Shown: piece by piece, positions 9,490-22,254 of the stretch | How the letters are laid out: each line of letters begins with the position of its first letter | How positions within the stretch are numbered: position 1 is the stretch's first letter | Origin: Diphasiastrum complanatum | Lineage: Eukaryota > Streptophyta > Lycopodiopsida > Lycopodiales > Lycopodiaceae | Assembly (NCBI GenBank): GCA_029204225.1 | Contig: CM055108.1 | Location: 26,031,303-26,095,302 of the forward strand | Direction of reading: 5' to 3' | DNA length: 64,000 nucleotides | Program-made: the position numbers and the translations under genes | Notes under the pieces: model-generated | What the model saw: the letters and a program-made list of their open reading frames with translations, nothing else | The model's database searches: none | Told to the model about the DNA's origin: nothing

Positions 9490-12400
9490 AAACTATTTCT
9501 ATCCTTAGAAACTCTCTAAATAGGAAAGAATAACTAGAATAGTTCTTTTAAATTTAAATATCAACCTAGAAAATCATTATCCTTCGTTAAACTTTCACAA
9601 TGGTGATGAAAAAACCAGAAAATAGCCAAAAATCATCATTTTTGCTTGTTTTTTTTTTTTCATAAAGTTGGATAGTAGGTGGCTATAAAACACCATGTAG
9701 AGCTTGTAAAAAGGTGAACCAAAATCTTTTAAAGCTTTCCCTGAAGTTAGAACCAAGAATTCCAGCAATTGAACTTCTAGGAAGTCAAAAAAGTTCAAAA
9801 AATGACCATTTTTGGTGATTTTTGGGGGATGGATCTCTCCAAATCCATAAGGAGATCATTCTGGAATTAATTACAGCTTGATTAGCAATCCTTTTAACCT
9901 TCCCAACAAGCTATCAGACCTGTGAATTGATGGCCGGTGGCTTATGCACCATCTCCATCAAGTTTGAAGCTATTTTGACTTCTACAAATCAAGAAATCTT
10001 TGTTCTCAGCCTATACTGCATCTTAGGATCAGTATGAATGCTTCATGGAAGTCTAGTTGATTGTTTAAGACTATTGGTAGCATCAATTTTGAGCTTGGGG
10101 AGGTGTTTGCAAATTTTTGCATGATTTCTTCTTGTGGAAGTGCGCCCTACTACAGTTTTTCAGACACTCTGACCTCGCACGTGTGAAGCCTAGGTGGCAG
10201 GCTGACATGGCAAGCATCTTTTTCACTTGGTCTCCCTCTGTATTGAGCTTTACAGCATCCAGTTTGGTGTCTTGTAGCCAAAGTTATGATCATCTAAAGT
10301 TTTGCAGTTTTGTGAGTAAAATTTGCAAAATTTGGAATTGTTCTGATTGCATGCCAGTAATTTCCCTAATTTGTAGTACTGTGTTTGCATGGATTAGTTG
10401 CATGATGATTCTCAGAGTGATTCTAACATGCATGAGAGATTTACAATCGATTTGAGTGGTCATATGCATGTACTCTGACAGTGGGGTCACAAATCAGTGT
10501 TAATGGCTGACAAATTTCGTAAAACTGAAGTTTACGTAAAAAAATTCCGTAATGACGTTTATGACTAATGTAGTGCGCTTTGCATGCCAATTTGACATTG
10601 GGTTAGTAACATTAATAATCGGATAGTGTTTCGATTTTTTCGACTTCGGTTGCCTTTTGTACTAATAGTATTTTCATCAGAATTTTCGAATAACGTAAAA
10701 TAAAACAAAATTTGAGTTTTCCAAAAAAAATCAAAATTTTGGTCATTTTTTCGTTATCTATGGAATCAGTTTAGATTAGTGAATTGATTAAACTGAGTTT
10801 ATCAATCAGAATTGATCACAGTGTTTTCACTTAATCTAAATTATTTCCCAGTAATAGATAAGTTAAAATTGACAGAAAAAACTGTAATGAATTGCCAACA
10901 ATTTTTACTGTGCTATTATTTTTGAACTCTGGAGTTGGGAACTCCCAGATAGAAAGTTAAAAAAATTTGATTTTTTTTTTCCTTTTTGTTGAATTTCCAT
11001 TTGATAATTAAAAATCAGTTACTTGTTTGATAAGTTTTCTAATCGATGTTGATCGATAGTAATCAGTCAAGTGAACGTTTGTGCGAAAAACTCGTTAAAT
11101 TTGAATTAAAATCGTCAAACAATATGAAATGACCAGACTGGATGAGTGGCAATAGTATTCTTTATCTAGTCAGTAAATCTGACAGGATACGGTTTAAGAG
11201 TTACTGAAATCCTATTGGTAGGATTTTCATTTATGTAATTTCATATTCTACGTTTGGATAGGTTTTGTCAATATTAACGGAGTAATGCCAAACCAGTCAA
11301 TAGAAAGAAAAAACAGTCTAATTTTATTGGAAAAATTATAATAATAGAAATTACATAACTGATTTAATTTCCAGTAAACTCCTATGGTGAATTGTATTCA
11401 AAGAGTGAGACTAGTACGATTTTTCATACTAGTAAATGATTTTTGATATATCGGATATTCAACAAATAAATGAAATTCTCCAGTGTTTTGGAAACAAGAG
11501 ATAATTTCCTATAGTGATTGTAGGACAACTAGATGATCCGTGGATCTCTAGAATATCATATAAGGCGGTTAAAGGTTTTCTGGAAGGAAAGCTGATGGTA
11601 TGGAATGTCAGTGATTTTGGAAAGGAAATTCTAGGACTATAAAGATCTGATGATCAATGGTGTGTTTAGTACCTAGTTGCGATACGGGAAAGAAGAAAAC
11701 CATTTGATCAAATGTGGGGTATTTTGAAAAATTTTGAGGTTTAATCTAGATCCTAATATGGTATCTCATTATTTACAAAATCAGAGGCCCTCAAATCTAT
11801 TTCTCGCTTTCTTAATTAATCCTTTACTTCTTAGTAATTTCTCAAATATGAAACATCAAACTAGTTTATATGAATTCTTTCCAGCATATTCTCACAAGAT
11901 AAGTATTTTATTTGTGCAGAATATAACTATTCTAGTGGATGTCATTCTACTACAGTTTATGGTCTGCAGATGCTTGAGTACAGTTCTTCATTTGAATTGG
12001 ATTTCCAGTTATCTTAGGAGACAGACAAGTCTATTAAGATGAATGAATGTTATTTTTCTTGCATTTGGTGCTAGAAACAGGAGCATTTAACTCACAAGAA
12101 TATCTGAGATACTCAGAGTTTAGTTTTAATCATTCTATATCTTAATGATTCTCCTAGAGATTCTAGTTAAATGAATTATCATATCTTGGAATTGGATTCT
12201 AAGGATATTTGTACTTGAAAACTTATGAATTATCTGCTAGAATTTGTGGATGATGTCAGACTGTATTTATAGTTATTTTATTATTTCTTTAACTTTAATC
12301 TCTTAAGTTAGATTATCTCACCCAGTGTTTCATGTAAATGCTTTATATGAAGGTGATGTTACTAACTTATGGTGAATATAATCCAGTTGGAAAATTTATC

Positions 12401-12954
12401 GCTTAGTGTACTTTTTCAAACCTGAGTTGTACTCCAGTGTAGAGATTATCATTTGGAAAATAGGATTATCTCTGAGTTCATGACATTCAACTCTTTCTCT
12501 AACACATGCAAACCAATTTACAGGATTAAAACCATCTAATTGATCTGATCTTGCTGGATTTTGGTTCTTACTATCTATTTTGTGCCAAAAAGCTTGAAAA
12601 ACCAAGCAATTTTGACCAAAACATAGTCTAGAATCATAAATCATTGGAGAGAACCGGCATGCATCATTAATTTCATCATTAATGAACTCTAAAATGAAAG
12701 TACACTTGCTGGAAAATTCAGATCTACCAAAGATTGATTCACACAAGAAAAAGCGCTCCAAAAAAACATCACAAATTGGCCTTCAAGGACAATTCTCCAT
12801 AAAACCACAAAGAATCCCAAGAGTAATGGATCTTAGCAACATGCAAATTGAAACTGGGATAGTACACCCACTTGCAACCTTGCTATCCACCTTGCAATCC
12901 AAAATTTCGACAAAAGGTAGTCCTTGTCCATGTTCTCCAATCTTCGTAAGCCTT
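9490..12954. other. Interior of element D, non-coding, with an old gypsy scrap
   Basis: It is mostly AT-rich with no supported gene, and the longest frames (10117-10455, 12396-12761) have no recognisable domain. On the plus strand near 12315-12365 the words HPVFHVNALYEGDV recall the end of gypsy integrases (HPVFHVSxL). This would be an older, oppositely oriented scrap carried inside D. The sequence around 10170-10300, with GGTGTCTTGTAGCCAAAGTTATG, looks like gypsy untranslated sequence. Confidence 0.5.
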
Positions 12955-12966
12955 GCTCTGATACCA
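12955..12966 (-). other. Primer-binding site of element D (tRNA-iMet type)
   Basis: The minus strand reads TGGTATCAGAGC, the classic plant initiator-Met tRNA primer site, one base after the end of the 5' LTR. This differs from the tRNA-Asp-type sites of elements A, F and H. Confidence 0.92.
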
Positions 12967-12967
12967 C

Positions 12968-13475
12968 TATAAGAGAAGCTCCCTAAGATCCTGCTTACAA
13001 GACAATACACAATGGAAAACACACTATGGAGCAACCACCCAACCAAGTAGAACTCTCGAAGCTTCACCCCCAAGCCAAGGAACAAGAGGCATGAATGTAG
13101 AGTGAAACCCTAGCAATGAATCCATGATCACAATGAGGAGTAGGGTGAGTTTGACCTCAATATATAGAGCCAAAAGCAACCTGGGCACATAGCCATGCAT
13201 AGCCCTAAGTTCCCTATACATAGATTCACCTAGAATAGAGTCCTATGCATGGACCAACTATTCATAGAATTGCTATTGATAACTCGACACATGCATACAT
13301 TGTCTCATACCTTGTCTAAACTCCATTTAGTGTGTTTTGGGTCTCACAAGGATATTAGTTACTTTCGGGTCACATCCAGTATGACATGGCATAACTAACA
13401 GCTTGATTTACTGGAGTACCGTGTATCCAAGACTAGGAGTATACTGAATCCTACTTACTGCTCATGGACATAACA
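12968..13475 (-). repeat. 5' LTR of element D
   Basis: Matches 8984-9476. On the minus strand it begins TGTTATGTCCATGAGC and ends CTTCTCTTATA just before the primer-binding site. Confidence 0.92.
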
Positions 13476-14040
13476 GACAAAGTTAAGGAAATGTGTCCCC
13501 CTATCGCTGATAAGTTCTAGGGAGCAACCAAAACGAATGATAACCTGTTCATAGAGAAATTTTGTGGTAGAACGTGCGTCAACATTGCGAACAGCTCTAG
13601 CTTCAGCCCATTTGGTACAATAGTCCATGGCTACTACGATATATCTTCATTGAGTGTGTCTAGTAGCGGGACTAATTGATCCAACATAATCAATTTCCCA
13701 TTTTTGAAAAGCTTGATCAGTTGTGATAGGGTATAAAGGCATGTAGTCAGTCTTTTGAAATCATTTTGTTCGTTGACAAATATCACAGGCCTTTGTGTAG
13801 GTGTGTGTATCCTTAAAAAGGGTTGGCCACCAAAATCCTTCCAAGAGGATTTTTTTGGCAGTCATTTCGAAAGAGAAATGACTTGCTCCAACACCTTCAT
13901 GAGTTAGGGAGATAACAGAGGGTCGGATAATTCCATCTAACCCTTGCTTGTAAACTTGTTCTGCAATTAACGTATAAGGTTTGGTTTTCAAGACTAATGC
14001 ACGTTGTTCGGGTTTAGATAAGGATGGATCCATCTGCCTT
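13476..14040 (-). pseudogene. Integrase N-terminal and core region of element C
   Basis: The minus frame at 13761-14033 shows the zinc-binding part of integrase: SLTHEGVGASHF, then the paired cysteines in ACDICQRTK. Further down, near 13480-13560, a frame reads QVIIRFGCSLELISDRGTHF, carrying the second catalytic Asp. It then runs into the left boundary of element D. Stops and shifts lie between these pieces. Confidence 0.85.
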
Positions 14041-14855
14041 GAAGAATATTCTATAATATCCTTGGCTCAAATGGGTGTAGAGTCAACGTGAAATAAAATG
14101 TCATTGGGTAAATCATCGTTGACGCCTTGATTTGGAGTGGGTAAGTTAGAGATTCGGGATAGATGATCTGCTAAAAAATGTTGAACCCCCTTTTGAACCA
14201 TGATTCTAAACTCAAATTCTCACAGTAATAGGATCCATCGAGTAGAATAATCAGGGGCCCAAAGGATAGGTGCATTGGTGAGGGCTTCCTTTAATTGAAT
14301 GAATGCGACTCATTGTTCATCAGTCCATTTGGGAACAACTACCACTTTATAGATTAATCATGCTTTATTAACGAAATCGAAAATAAAACACCGATAGTAG
14401 TTGGCGTGGCCTAGGAAAGAATAAACTTCATGGATGGTGCGTGGTTCGGACAGATTTTGAATAATCAGGACCTTGTCCGAGTCAGTTCCGATGCCGGTTT
14501 TTGAAATGATATGTCCTAACACAATACTGTGTGTTACCCAAATCTGGCATTTTTCAGGGTTTCAAGGAAATGCCGAAGCGTTGACATTGGATTAAAATTT
14601 TCTCAAGCATAGACATATGACGTGTTTTTTCTAAATGTGCACCTAAATCTCCAAGTAAACCTCTAGGGTATCTCCCATCTGCTGAGAAAAGACAGCTTGC
14701 ATTAACACGCTGAAAAGTGCTAGGAGCATTACAGAGACCAAAAGGCATGACTTTCCAACAAAAAATTTTCCATTTTGTGGCAAAAGCAGTTTTATGTTGA
14801 TCTTCTTCAACAATTTGAATCATATTGTATCCGCTAAAGCCATCAAAGAAAGAGT
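14041..14855 (-). pseudogene. RT palm and RNase H remnants of element C
   Basis: The frame at 14554-14823 reads [19 protein letters not shown], then MPFGLCNAPSTFQRV, the standard gypsy RT block. The catalytic loop is ruined: in the neighbouring frame it reads EVYLEI where the family has a YLDD-like motif. RNase H traces with stops lie between 14300 and 14050. The piece ends at the AGGTC copy of the target duplication of element B. Confidence 0.85.
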
Positions 14856-14860
14856 AGGTC

Positions 14861-15395
14861 TGTCATGTGCCAAATCTAAGTAAATAGCAGTTACAATGAA
14901 AGTAAAGCTAAGAGCAAGAAAAGTACAAAGCATTCAAGATAGCATATCTATAGAAAGCTAGAAACAATGAGATCTCAATGGAATCACATTAGCAATGAAA
15001 GAAAGAGTACAATCAATGTAAATGAGCATGGATTCATGTAGATAGGGCACATGAGACCTAGCAATGGAAATCCCTATGGCTCACATTCACAAGGAAGCTA
15101 GAAGCTCTCACTTGCAAATGAGCCAAAAGATCCACAAATTGATGTCTCTTGCCTAGTTATAGACAATGCTCTTACTTAACTTAACATAACTATCTTGTAA
15201 GATAGTTAACCCTTGTTAAGCATAATTTAGTCTACATTGGGCCTTTAGTGGCCTATTATCCTTATTTGTTACTTTGGAAGGGCCTAAAGAGGGAAGCGCC
15301 TTGTTCTTAAGGCTAATAGCTCCTTTTGGGCCTACAAAGCTTACAAGGGATATTCTGATGCATTGGTAAGCATGGATGTACTAAAGTACATGACA
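14861..15395 (-). repeat. 3' LTR of element B
   Basis: It runs from TGTCATGTGCC to AGTACATGACA. Its right-hand 110 bases match 22716-22828, including GCCTTGTTCTTAAGGCTAAT. Confidence 0.85.
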
Positions 15396-15408
15396 CTCCC
15401 CTTACTTA
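15396..15408 (-). other. Polypurine tract of element B
   Basis: The minus strand reads AAGTAAGGGGAG immediately before the TGTCATG start of the 3' LTR. Confidence 0.75.
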
Positions 15409-15479
15409 AACATTTTTGTCCTCAAAAATGAAGGCATATGCCTAATAGCTCTAGGAACACATTTCAAATTGTATCGATG

Positions 15480-15655
15480 GAGCTTCATGGTAATAGTTGT
15501 GGCCACTTTTGAATAAAGGAGCTGTTGACCCAAGAATTCTCTTCATCGGGAAGATTCTTCCAGTGAATTAGATATTCCTTGATTAACTTCCCATTCTGCA
15601 ATACCTTGTCCCGATATCCAACGATTTTGGCTAGTTCCAGAACCATATGACCCTC
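15480..15655 (-). pseudogene. Chromodomain of the element B integrase
   Basis: Past the stop of the integrase frame, another minus frame reads ELAKIVGYRDKVLQNGKLIK, then EYLIHWKNLPDEENSWV. This fits the end of a chromodomain (LVxWKGxPxxEATWE). In chromoviruses this module steers integration to particular chromatin. It is out of frame with the integrase by a small shift, so it was probably joined to it originally. Confidence 0.8.
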
Positions 15656-16802
15656 ATGATCCAAAAGGTGGTAGAGTAACAGTTGTAGATAAATGTTCTC
15701 CCAAACTCCTCTTTAGAAGAGATACATGGAATACACGATGCATACGGGTTGTTGATGGTAGATCCAGTTCGTAATTCAACTCCCCAAGCTTCATCACAAT
15801 TTTGAAGGGTCTATAAAATCTGGGAGCCAACTTTTCGCTTTGAGTTTTCTTCAGCTTAGTGTATCTATAAGGTTGTAACCTTAAATATACATAATTCCCT
15901 TCAACAAAATCACGGAAAGTCCATTTTTGATCAGCATATTGCTTCATTTGTATCTGAGCTGCTTTAATGTGCTCTCGATTGGCCCTCAAAATATCATTCA
16001 TGTGCTGAACCTGGTCCACAACTGCCGGAACTACAACCTCTAACAAATCCGCATTAATGGGTTGTAATGGTTCATGGCCATATAATGCAAAGAAAGACGT
16101 CATACCGATTGACACATGTGGAGTGCTATTATGGCAAAATTTGGCGAGATACAACCAGTCGACCCACTTTGTCTGATGATTCGAAACAAAATGTTGCAAA
16201 TAACACTCCAACCACTGGTTAACGCTTTCTGTTTGCCCATCATTTTTTGGATGAAATGATGTACTTAAGCACAATTCAGTGCCCAACTTGTCCATTAAGA
16301 CCTTCCAGAAAGTGGAAATAAATCTACCATCTCTGTCACTCACTATCTCTTTTGGTATGTCGTGTAACTTGAAGACATTCTTCAAGAATATTTGTGCTAC
16401 TTGGGCTGCACTATCAGTAGTCTTATAAGGTAGGAAATGTGCATATTTTGTAAGCCGATCCACCACCACATAGATATCATCATATCCCCCAGTTGTTGTT
16501 GGCAAGGAAGGTATAAAATCCATGCTAATACTCGTCCAACACTGTGTGGGAATGGATGGCGGATGAAATAAACCTGGTTGCTTAACATGCTCCACCTTAT
16601 TTACTTGACAAGGAATACATTCTTGCACGTACGTGTATATAGCTTTCTTCATACCAGCCCATTTGAATAGCTTGCAGATGGTTTGATATGTCTTCAAAAT
16701 TCCACTATGCCCAACACTGGGAGATGAGTGTAGCTCATATAACACTTGCGGAATGAACTTAGATTTAGGAGCAAGCACAACTCTAGAATTGTCATACAAC
16801 AA
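15654..16802 (-). CDS. Integrase of element B
   Basis: An open frame of 382 codons. The zinc-binding region has HSSPSVGHSG and CIPCQVNK. The catalytic core has SMDFIPSLP, IVSDRDGRF and FHPKNDGQTESVN, supplying the D, D and E residues. The C-terminal GPY/F-like region ends in MHRVFHVSLLKRS. It inserts the DNA copy into the chromosome. The frame is separated from RT-RNase H upstream by a short broken stretch and ends just before the chromodomain because of a frameshift. The catalytic triad looks intact, but the polyprotein as a whole is broken. Confidence 0.92.
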   Translation of the reverse strand: MLYDNSRVVLAPKSKFIPQVLYELHSSPSVGHSGILKTYQTICKLFKWAGMKKAIYTYVQECIPCQVNKVEHVKQPGLFHPPSIPTQCWTSISMDFIPSLPTTTGGYDDIYVVVDRLTKYAHFLPYKTTDSAAQVAQIFLKNVFKLHDIPKEIVSDRDGRFISTFWKVLMDKLGTELCLSTSFHPKNDGQTESVNQWLECYLQHFVSNHQTKWVDWLYLAKFCHNSTPHVSIGMTSFFALYGHEPLQPINADLLEVVVPAVVDQVQHMNDILRANREHIKAAQIQMKQYADQKWTFRDFVEGNYVYLRLQPYRYTKLKKTQSEKLAPRFYRPFKIVMKLGELNYELDLPSTTRMHRVFHVSLLKRSLGEHLSTTVTLPPFGS

Positions 16803-16850
16803 TATTTGTCCTTGTTTCCTATAACGGGGATGAACATCTGAGTTAGAAGC

Positions 16851-18400
16851 TTAAGTTTCCTCCCAAATCTCCTTCAAATCTGGATCTTCTATATATTCCG
16901 CTTGGATGTCTTTTATCCAATCTGCGCTCAATGCAATTATTGCGGAGATTGTGCCAAATCTCAAATTTGACCACAGCATTCTATGCTCTTCTGTTAGAGG
17001 ATGATTCAAAATTTCATTTTGGTGTTCCGCCAAGTATGCCACATATTCCTCTGTAGATTCTGATGATGCATTCATCTGCAAAGGCCATATTCTCGATAAT
17101 GCATCTGCAACCACATTGTCCTTTCCTTTTAGACATTCAATGTTAAAATCATAAGATTGAACTTGTGATAACCATCTCTTCTGCTTGTCATTCAATTGCT
17201 TTTGGCTCAAGAAATATTTCAAGCTATGATGGTCACTTTTAATCAAGAATTTAGAACCATATAAATAGTGTCGCCATTTCTTAAGAGCATGCACAATTGC
17301 CAACATCTCCTTATCATGAGTAGGATATGACGCTTCCTTATCAGTGAGTTTCCTACTTTTGTAAGCAATAACTCCATCTAATTGGCTCAAAATAGCCCCC
17401 AATCTTGTGCCACTGACATCCACTGTAACCATGAAAGGTAAGTTGAGATTGAGTTGCACTAGTAACGGAGCTATTACCAACGATTCCTTAAGAGCTTCAA
17501 AGGCGATCTGAGTTTTCTCATTCCATTTAAACTTGTCCTTTCTCAGAAGATGGGTAAGCAATGCTGCTACTTTTAAGAAGTCCCGAATGAATCTTCTATA
17601 ATAAGATTCTAAACCCATGAATCCTCTCAATTCTCTGATGTTGTTAGGTGAATTCCAATTCTTGATTGCCTCAATCTTCTTTTGGTCCACCTTGATTCCC
17701 TCTTTGGACACAATATGTCCCAAGTATTCCACCTCATCTCGAGCGAATTCACATTTGGTTATCTTTGCAAACAACTTGTATTCTCGAAGAATACTTAAAA
17801 CTGTATCCAAATGTTTCGCATGCTCTTCCATGTTCATGCTATATATTAGGATGTCGTCAAAGAATACCAACACAAACAAATAAAGGTAAGGTTCAAAAAT
17901 TCGCTTCATAAGAGCTTGAAAAGTGGTAGGATCATTAGTTAATCCGAACGGCATAACTTTGAATTCATAATGTCCCTTGTCAGTTCAGAAAGCTGTCTTA
18001 TGTTGATCCTCTTCTTTGGCCTTAATTTGATGGTATCTTGAACGTAAATCTATCTTTGAAAAAACGCTAGCTCCCTTTAACGCATTCAACAAATCATCCA
18101 CTCTAGGGATTGGATATATGTTTTTGATGGTCACTTTGTTAAGAGCTCAATAATCAATACACATACTAAATGTTCCATCCTTCTTCTTAACCAGCAATAC
18201 GGGAGAGGCAGAAGGTGATTTACTTCGAACAATAAATTCTTGTGAAAGTAACTCCTGAACCTGTTTATGGACTTCTTCTTTTTTGGCCTTGATAGTCTGT
18301 AAGGTGGTAAATTGACCGGTTTAGTCCCCGATTCCAATTCAATGGGATGGTCCACAAATCTAGTAGGAGGTTCCCCTTTGGGTAACTGATCAACAAACAC
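16851..18400 (-). pseudogene. Reverse transcriptase-RNase H of element B
   Basis: The main open frame (16851-17954, 367 codons) starts at MPFGLTNDPTTFQALM. It has the intact catalytic loop FFDDILIYS, then ECEF/YLGHIVS-type thumb motifs. RNase H follows, with TVDVSGTRLGAIL, EMLAIVHALKKWRHYL, IKSDHHSLKYF and DALSR. The RNase H first Asp lies in VDVSGT where VDASGxGxGA is usual. The fingers part of RT (18400-17955) is split over two frames with stops, so a full enzyme is not made from this copy. Confidence 0.92.
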
Positions 18401-18447
18401 ATCAGAAAATTTATCCAGATCTTCCGAATTTTTGGATTCTTCACACT

Positions 18448-18960
18448 CTATTTTACCTTGGCCAATGGTTTTGTTTTTACTTCCTTGATTTGTCCTTCAA
18501 TTTCTTCAATCCTGAGCACAAACATTTTCACATTTGATCTAGACAACCTTTGAGCCTTCTCTACAAAAATCAGCTGCAAAGTTGAACGTGGTTGAGTAGA
18601 TTGAACGTTGTGTAGTTCAAATTGGCGTTCTCTTTGTCTGAAGCTCATCAGTCCTTGATTGAAGTTGATTGTTACATTTATCAAGGTCTTAAGCCATTCC
18701 ACCCCGAGTATAACATCAATTGGACCCAACTCCACAATATGGAAACTCGTTTTAAGAGTATAATCCTCCATTTGTAATTTCACCACTGGGGTAATGTTAT
18801 TACAAGGAATGGTTACTCCATTGGCAATCTGGACTCTCATCTTATCACAACAATCCAAAGATGCTAATCCACAGCTTCATAACGACCTACTATTATAGAA
18901 GTTATGCGTACTATCATTATCTATTAAGCAAAATACTTTCCTTCCATTAATTAATGCTTG
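18448..18960 (-). pseudogene. Aspartic protease of element B
   Basis: Near 18890-18960 a minus frame reads CLIDNDSTHNFYNS, where the family has DSGSTHNF. The glycine of the DSG/DTG triad is lost. The frame continues after a stop as an open segment with TSFHIVELGPIDVILGVEWL, the second conserved strand of these proteases. The altered active site and the stop make it inactive. Confidence 0.85.
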
Positions 18961-19056
18961 CACACGGAAAGTTTTGTTAGAATGGGATCCATTGAAAGCA
19001 TCTAAAGATATGCTCAATAGTTCAACTTCCTAATCCCTCCTAATGGATCTTTCCTG

Positions 19057-20453
19057 CTATCCATGGTCCGATTGATGGTTTGGTGATTCCTCATCAAATG
19101 AGGTGTCTTCCTTTCCTTCATCATTTTGCGGCGGCTGAGTGTCAATGACATTTTCTGAAAAAGTGCTAGTATCATCTTCGTCATCTTCAACAATCAAGGA
19201 AATCCCGGCAAACTTAGCTTTGTCACACTTATGCCCTGGTTTCCATTTTTGCTTACAAGTGAAACATAAACCTTGTTGTCGCAGTCGATCTATCTTTGCT
19301 TTTGATCTAACAATCTTCACCTCTGGCTTGGCCTCCATGTTGCTCACTTGTTTCTTACCACTATTCCTCCTATCAGCTTCTTTAACTGTCGAGTACTGGA
19401 GGATTGTGTTCTTGTCCTTATCATGTCGACGAATATCAGAATTCCGCTCAGCTTCTCGTCCGTTAACTTCATATCTGGGTGCTCCTGATTTAGTCGACCA
19501 CCTACCAGTATATTTAGGCTCAATTTTAAGAGCCACCCGCATAGCTTGATCAAGATCAGTACAGAAACGTGATGCTACATCAGCTCCAATATCTGGCTAC
19601 AGTCCTTGTATATACCTTCGTAAGTGATCTGCATCATACACTCTGGGTAGTTTAAGAGTTAGACTCCAAAAATCAAAATTATACTCTTGTAGTGAACTCT
19701 TCTAACATATCCTTGTCCATCTTTTAAAGTTGTCGTCATCTTGGAATGGTCTTCTGAAGGTCTCAATACAAGCATTCTTAAATAACGGCCAATTAGTTTG
19801 TGCATTACATTCCTCTGTTGATAACCTATTCTCCCTCCGCTTCCACCATTCATAAGCTGCTTCTTCGAAGTGGATCGTAGCGAAAGTGATTTTATCTCGG
19901 TCATCTCTATTGAACAGAGTAAAGTAACGATCTAACTTATCCAACCACTCCTCGATGTCAAGGGTCTTAAAGTCACCATTGAATTTTGGAATGATTATCT
20001 TATCCTTGTACTCCCGAGTATCGAAGTGGTTCCGTTGTTCATGAAGTCTCGTGGAGTGTTGCACTCGTTGTTCAGACATGCCCCTATCAGTTCCAAGTCT
20101 GACTCGGTATTCGAGATTAGTCTGTAATATTTGTTTTCCCCTGTCCATGTCAATTCTTCGTACATCATGTGAAGATGTTACATTTTGTGATGGAGATGGT
20201 AGTCGAAACGATGTAATGGCTCATCAGATCTCTGATAAGCTCCTGCTAGTTTGTCTTGCCTACCAGCTAGGCTATCAAAATCTTGTCTCATTTCTTGTAA
20301 CATTGCCACTATCAGATCTTGTGTGGGTTGCATCTTATTTAATATGTTATCTGACTGGGTTGGAACCTGTAGTTCTTCCATCGTTTCATCAATAGGCAAA
20401 TTGTCTTGAGGTGGGTTATTTTCATCCACTGTCTGTTTTCCTTTACCGCCCAT
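19057..20453 (-). pseudogene. gag of element B
   Basis: The start is ATG at 20453 (MGGKGKQTVDE). A coiled, glutamine-rich segment follows, then the gag core KDKIIIPKFNGDFKTLDIEEW and YEWWKRRENR. The zinc knuckle is CFTCKQKWKPGHKC, a form typical of plant chromoviruses. The sequence is split over at least three frames by shifts near 20170, 19700 and 19650. The acidic tail (SLIVEDDEDD) leads toward the protease. Confidence 0.9.
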
Positions 20454-20828
20454 TCTGAAGTGTTACAGCAGTAATTTGAATAGTCTTGGTGAATTTGTCT
20501 TATCGTTCTGAACACTTTTTGTTTTTACTGCACTGGATTCCGATTTCAAACAAGGAAGTTATGGGCGCTCAAAGAATGAGAAAGAAAAAACGAGCATTCA
20601 ACCTAGAAAATGGGGTTATAAAATTTTACAAACTGGATTGTATAAACTTTGAGATCCATGAATTGTTTTGGTGCTTGGGAAAAATTGCAGGAACCGTAGG
20701 AAATTAAGAAGTTTTACGGTAAATTTTTTTAACGGCTGTCTATATGGTACATTTGGGTGCTCGTGAAGGATTGTGGCAACTGTAATTTTTTTTTTTTCTT
20801 TTTTTCAAGAAACCTAAATTTTTTTCTC
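20454..20828. other. Leader of element B next to gag
   Basis: There is no credible gene and no recognisable primer-binding site. T-runs lie near 20785-20810. Confidence 0.4.
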
Positions 20829-21686
<858 letters not shown>

Positions 21687-21854
21687 ATGGGGATGATAGG
21701 AGACGCAGTGGCGGCAGTGCGTGGCACGAATGTCAGGCATCTGCTTATGCAGATCATCAGTCTTGGTTTAATAGTCTCTTCAGCATTGATCATATAGAAA
21801 GGATTAATGTGCTTGACTGGGAGTGAACCACCTGTGGTAGTTGTTCTGTCCGGG
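21687..21854 (+). pseudogene. Captured SEC11 signal peptidase N-terminal fragment
   Basis: From an ATG, 56 codons read MGMIGDAVAAVRGTNVRHLL, then ISLGLIVSSALII, a stop at codon 37, and KGLMCLTGSEPPVVVVLSG. Eukaryotic SEC11, the catalytic subunit of the ER signal peptidase, begins this way: a short N-terminus, one membrane segment ending SALIIWK, then TGSESPVVVVLSGSMEPGF (family knowledge). The stop TAG replaces the Trp codon. The fragment ends just at the position of the catalytic serine in SGSMEP, where unrelated sequence takes over. It cannot be functional. Confidence 0.9.
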
Positions 21855-22020
21855 AGACGTTCAAAGTTTCTTCCAACAGTGGATAGTCTCATTAGCACAA
21901 ATGAAACAGAACCTTATAATTTTCCTGGAATCCTGAGCAGATTTCGTAAATCAACTTTCGCCTGTTGAATAACTGATACCAGAAAGGATAGAGAAAGAGG
22001 GAAGGTAATCACGAAGAGAG
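21855..22020. other. Unassigned sequence after the SEC11 fragment
   Basis: A short plus frame (SKFLPTVDSLISTNE...) runs through it, but I recognise no family. It may be another captured scrap. Confidence 0.25.
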
Positions 22021-22092
22021 GGTTAGGCTTAGGGTAGGTTAGGTTATGTTTAGGTCAAGTCTAGGCTAGGGTTGAAAAGGTAGGGTTAGGTT
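22021..22092 (+). repeat. Telomere-like degenerate repeat
   Basis: GGGTTAGGCTTAGGGTAGG and similar TTAGG words, followed by a T-run. It is irregular and short, with no long TTTAGGG array, so it is an interstitial low-complexity patch. Confidence 0.6.
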
Positions 22093-22254
22093 TTTTTTTT
22101 TTAAATATATTTAACGAAACTTCAAGATGAAAAAATTGAAAAAAATTGACAAAGAAAAAAAAACTTCAGAAATGACAAGTTGAAGTGCTTCTCTATCACT
22201 TGGAAAAAATCCACAAAATTTTTTAAAATTTCGGCAATTCTGACCCATCTCCAC

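Larger units (their letters stand above)
8984..13475 (-). mobile_element. Element D: 4.49 kb non-autonomous LTR retrotransposon (LARD-like)
   Basis: Two direct repeats of about 500 bases frame an interior with a primer site at one end and a polypurine tract at the other. Both fit minus-strand transcription. The flanking GACAA at 8979-8983 and 13476-13480 is a perfect 5-base target duplication, and it lies inside the integrase gene of element C. No gag or pol belonging to D is readable, so it would need enzymes from another element. The LTRs differ by scattered substitutions and one indel of about 15 bases, so the insertion is not very old. Confidence 0.92.

Noticed and set aside
12396-12761. 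Minus frame after the primer site of element D as its gag
   Set aside because: It has no ATG start, no gag core and no zinc knuckle, so it cannot be supported as a protein.
22021-22092. True telomeric array
   Set aside because: The repeats are irregular, under 100 bases and flanked by element sequence.
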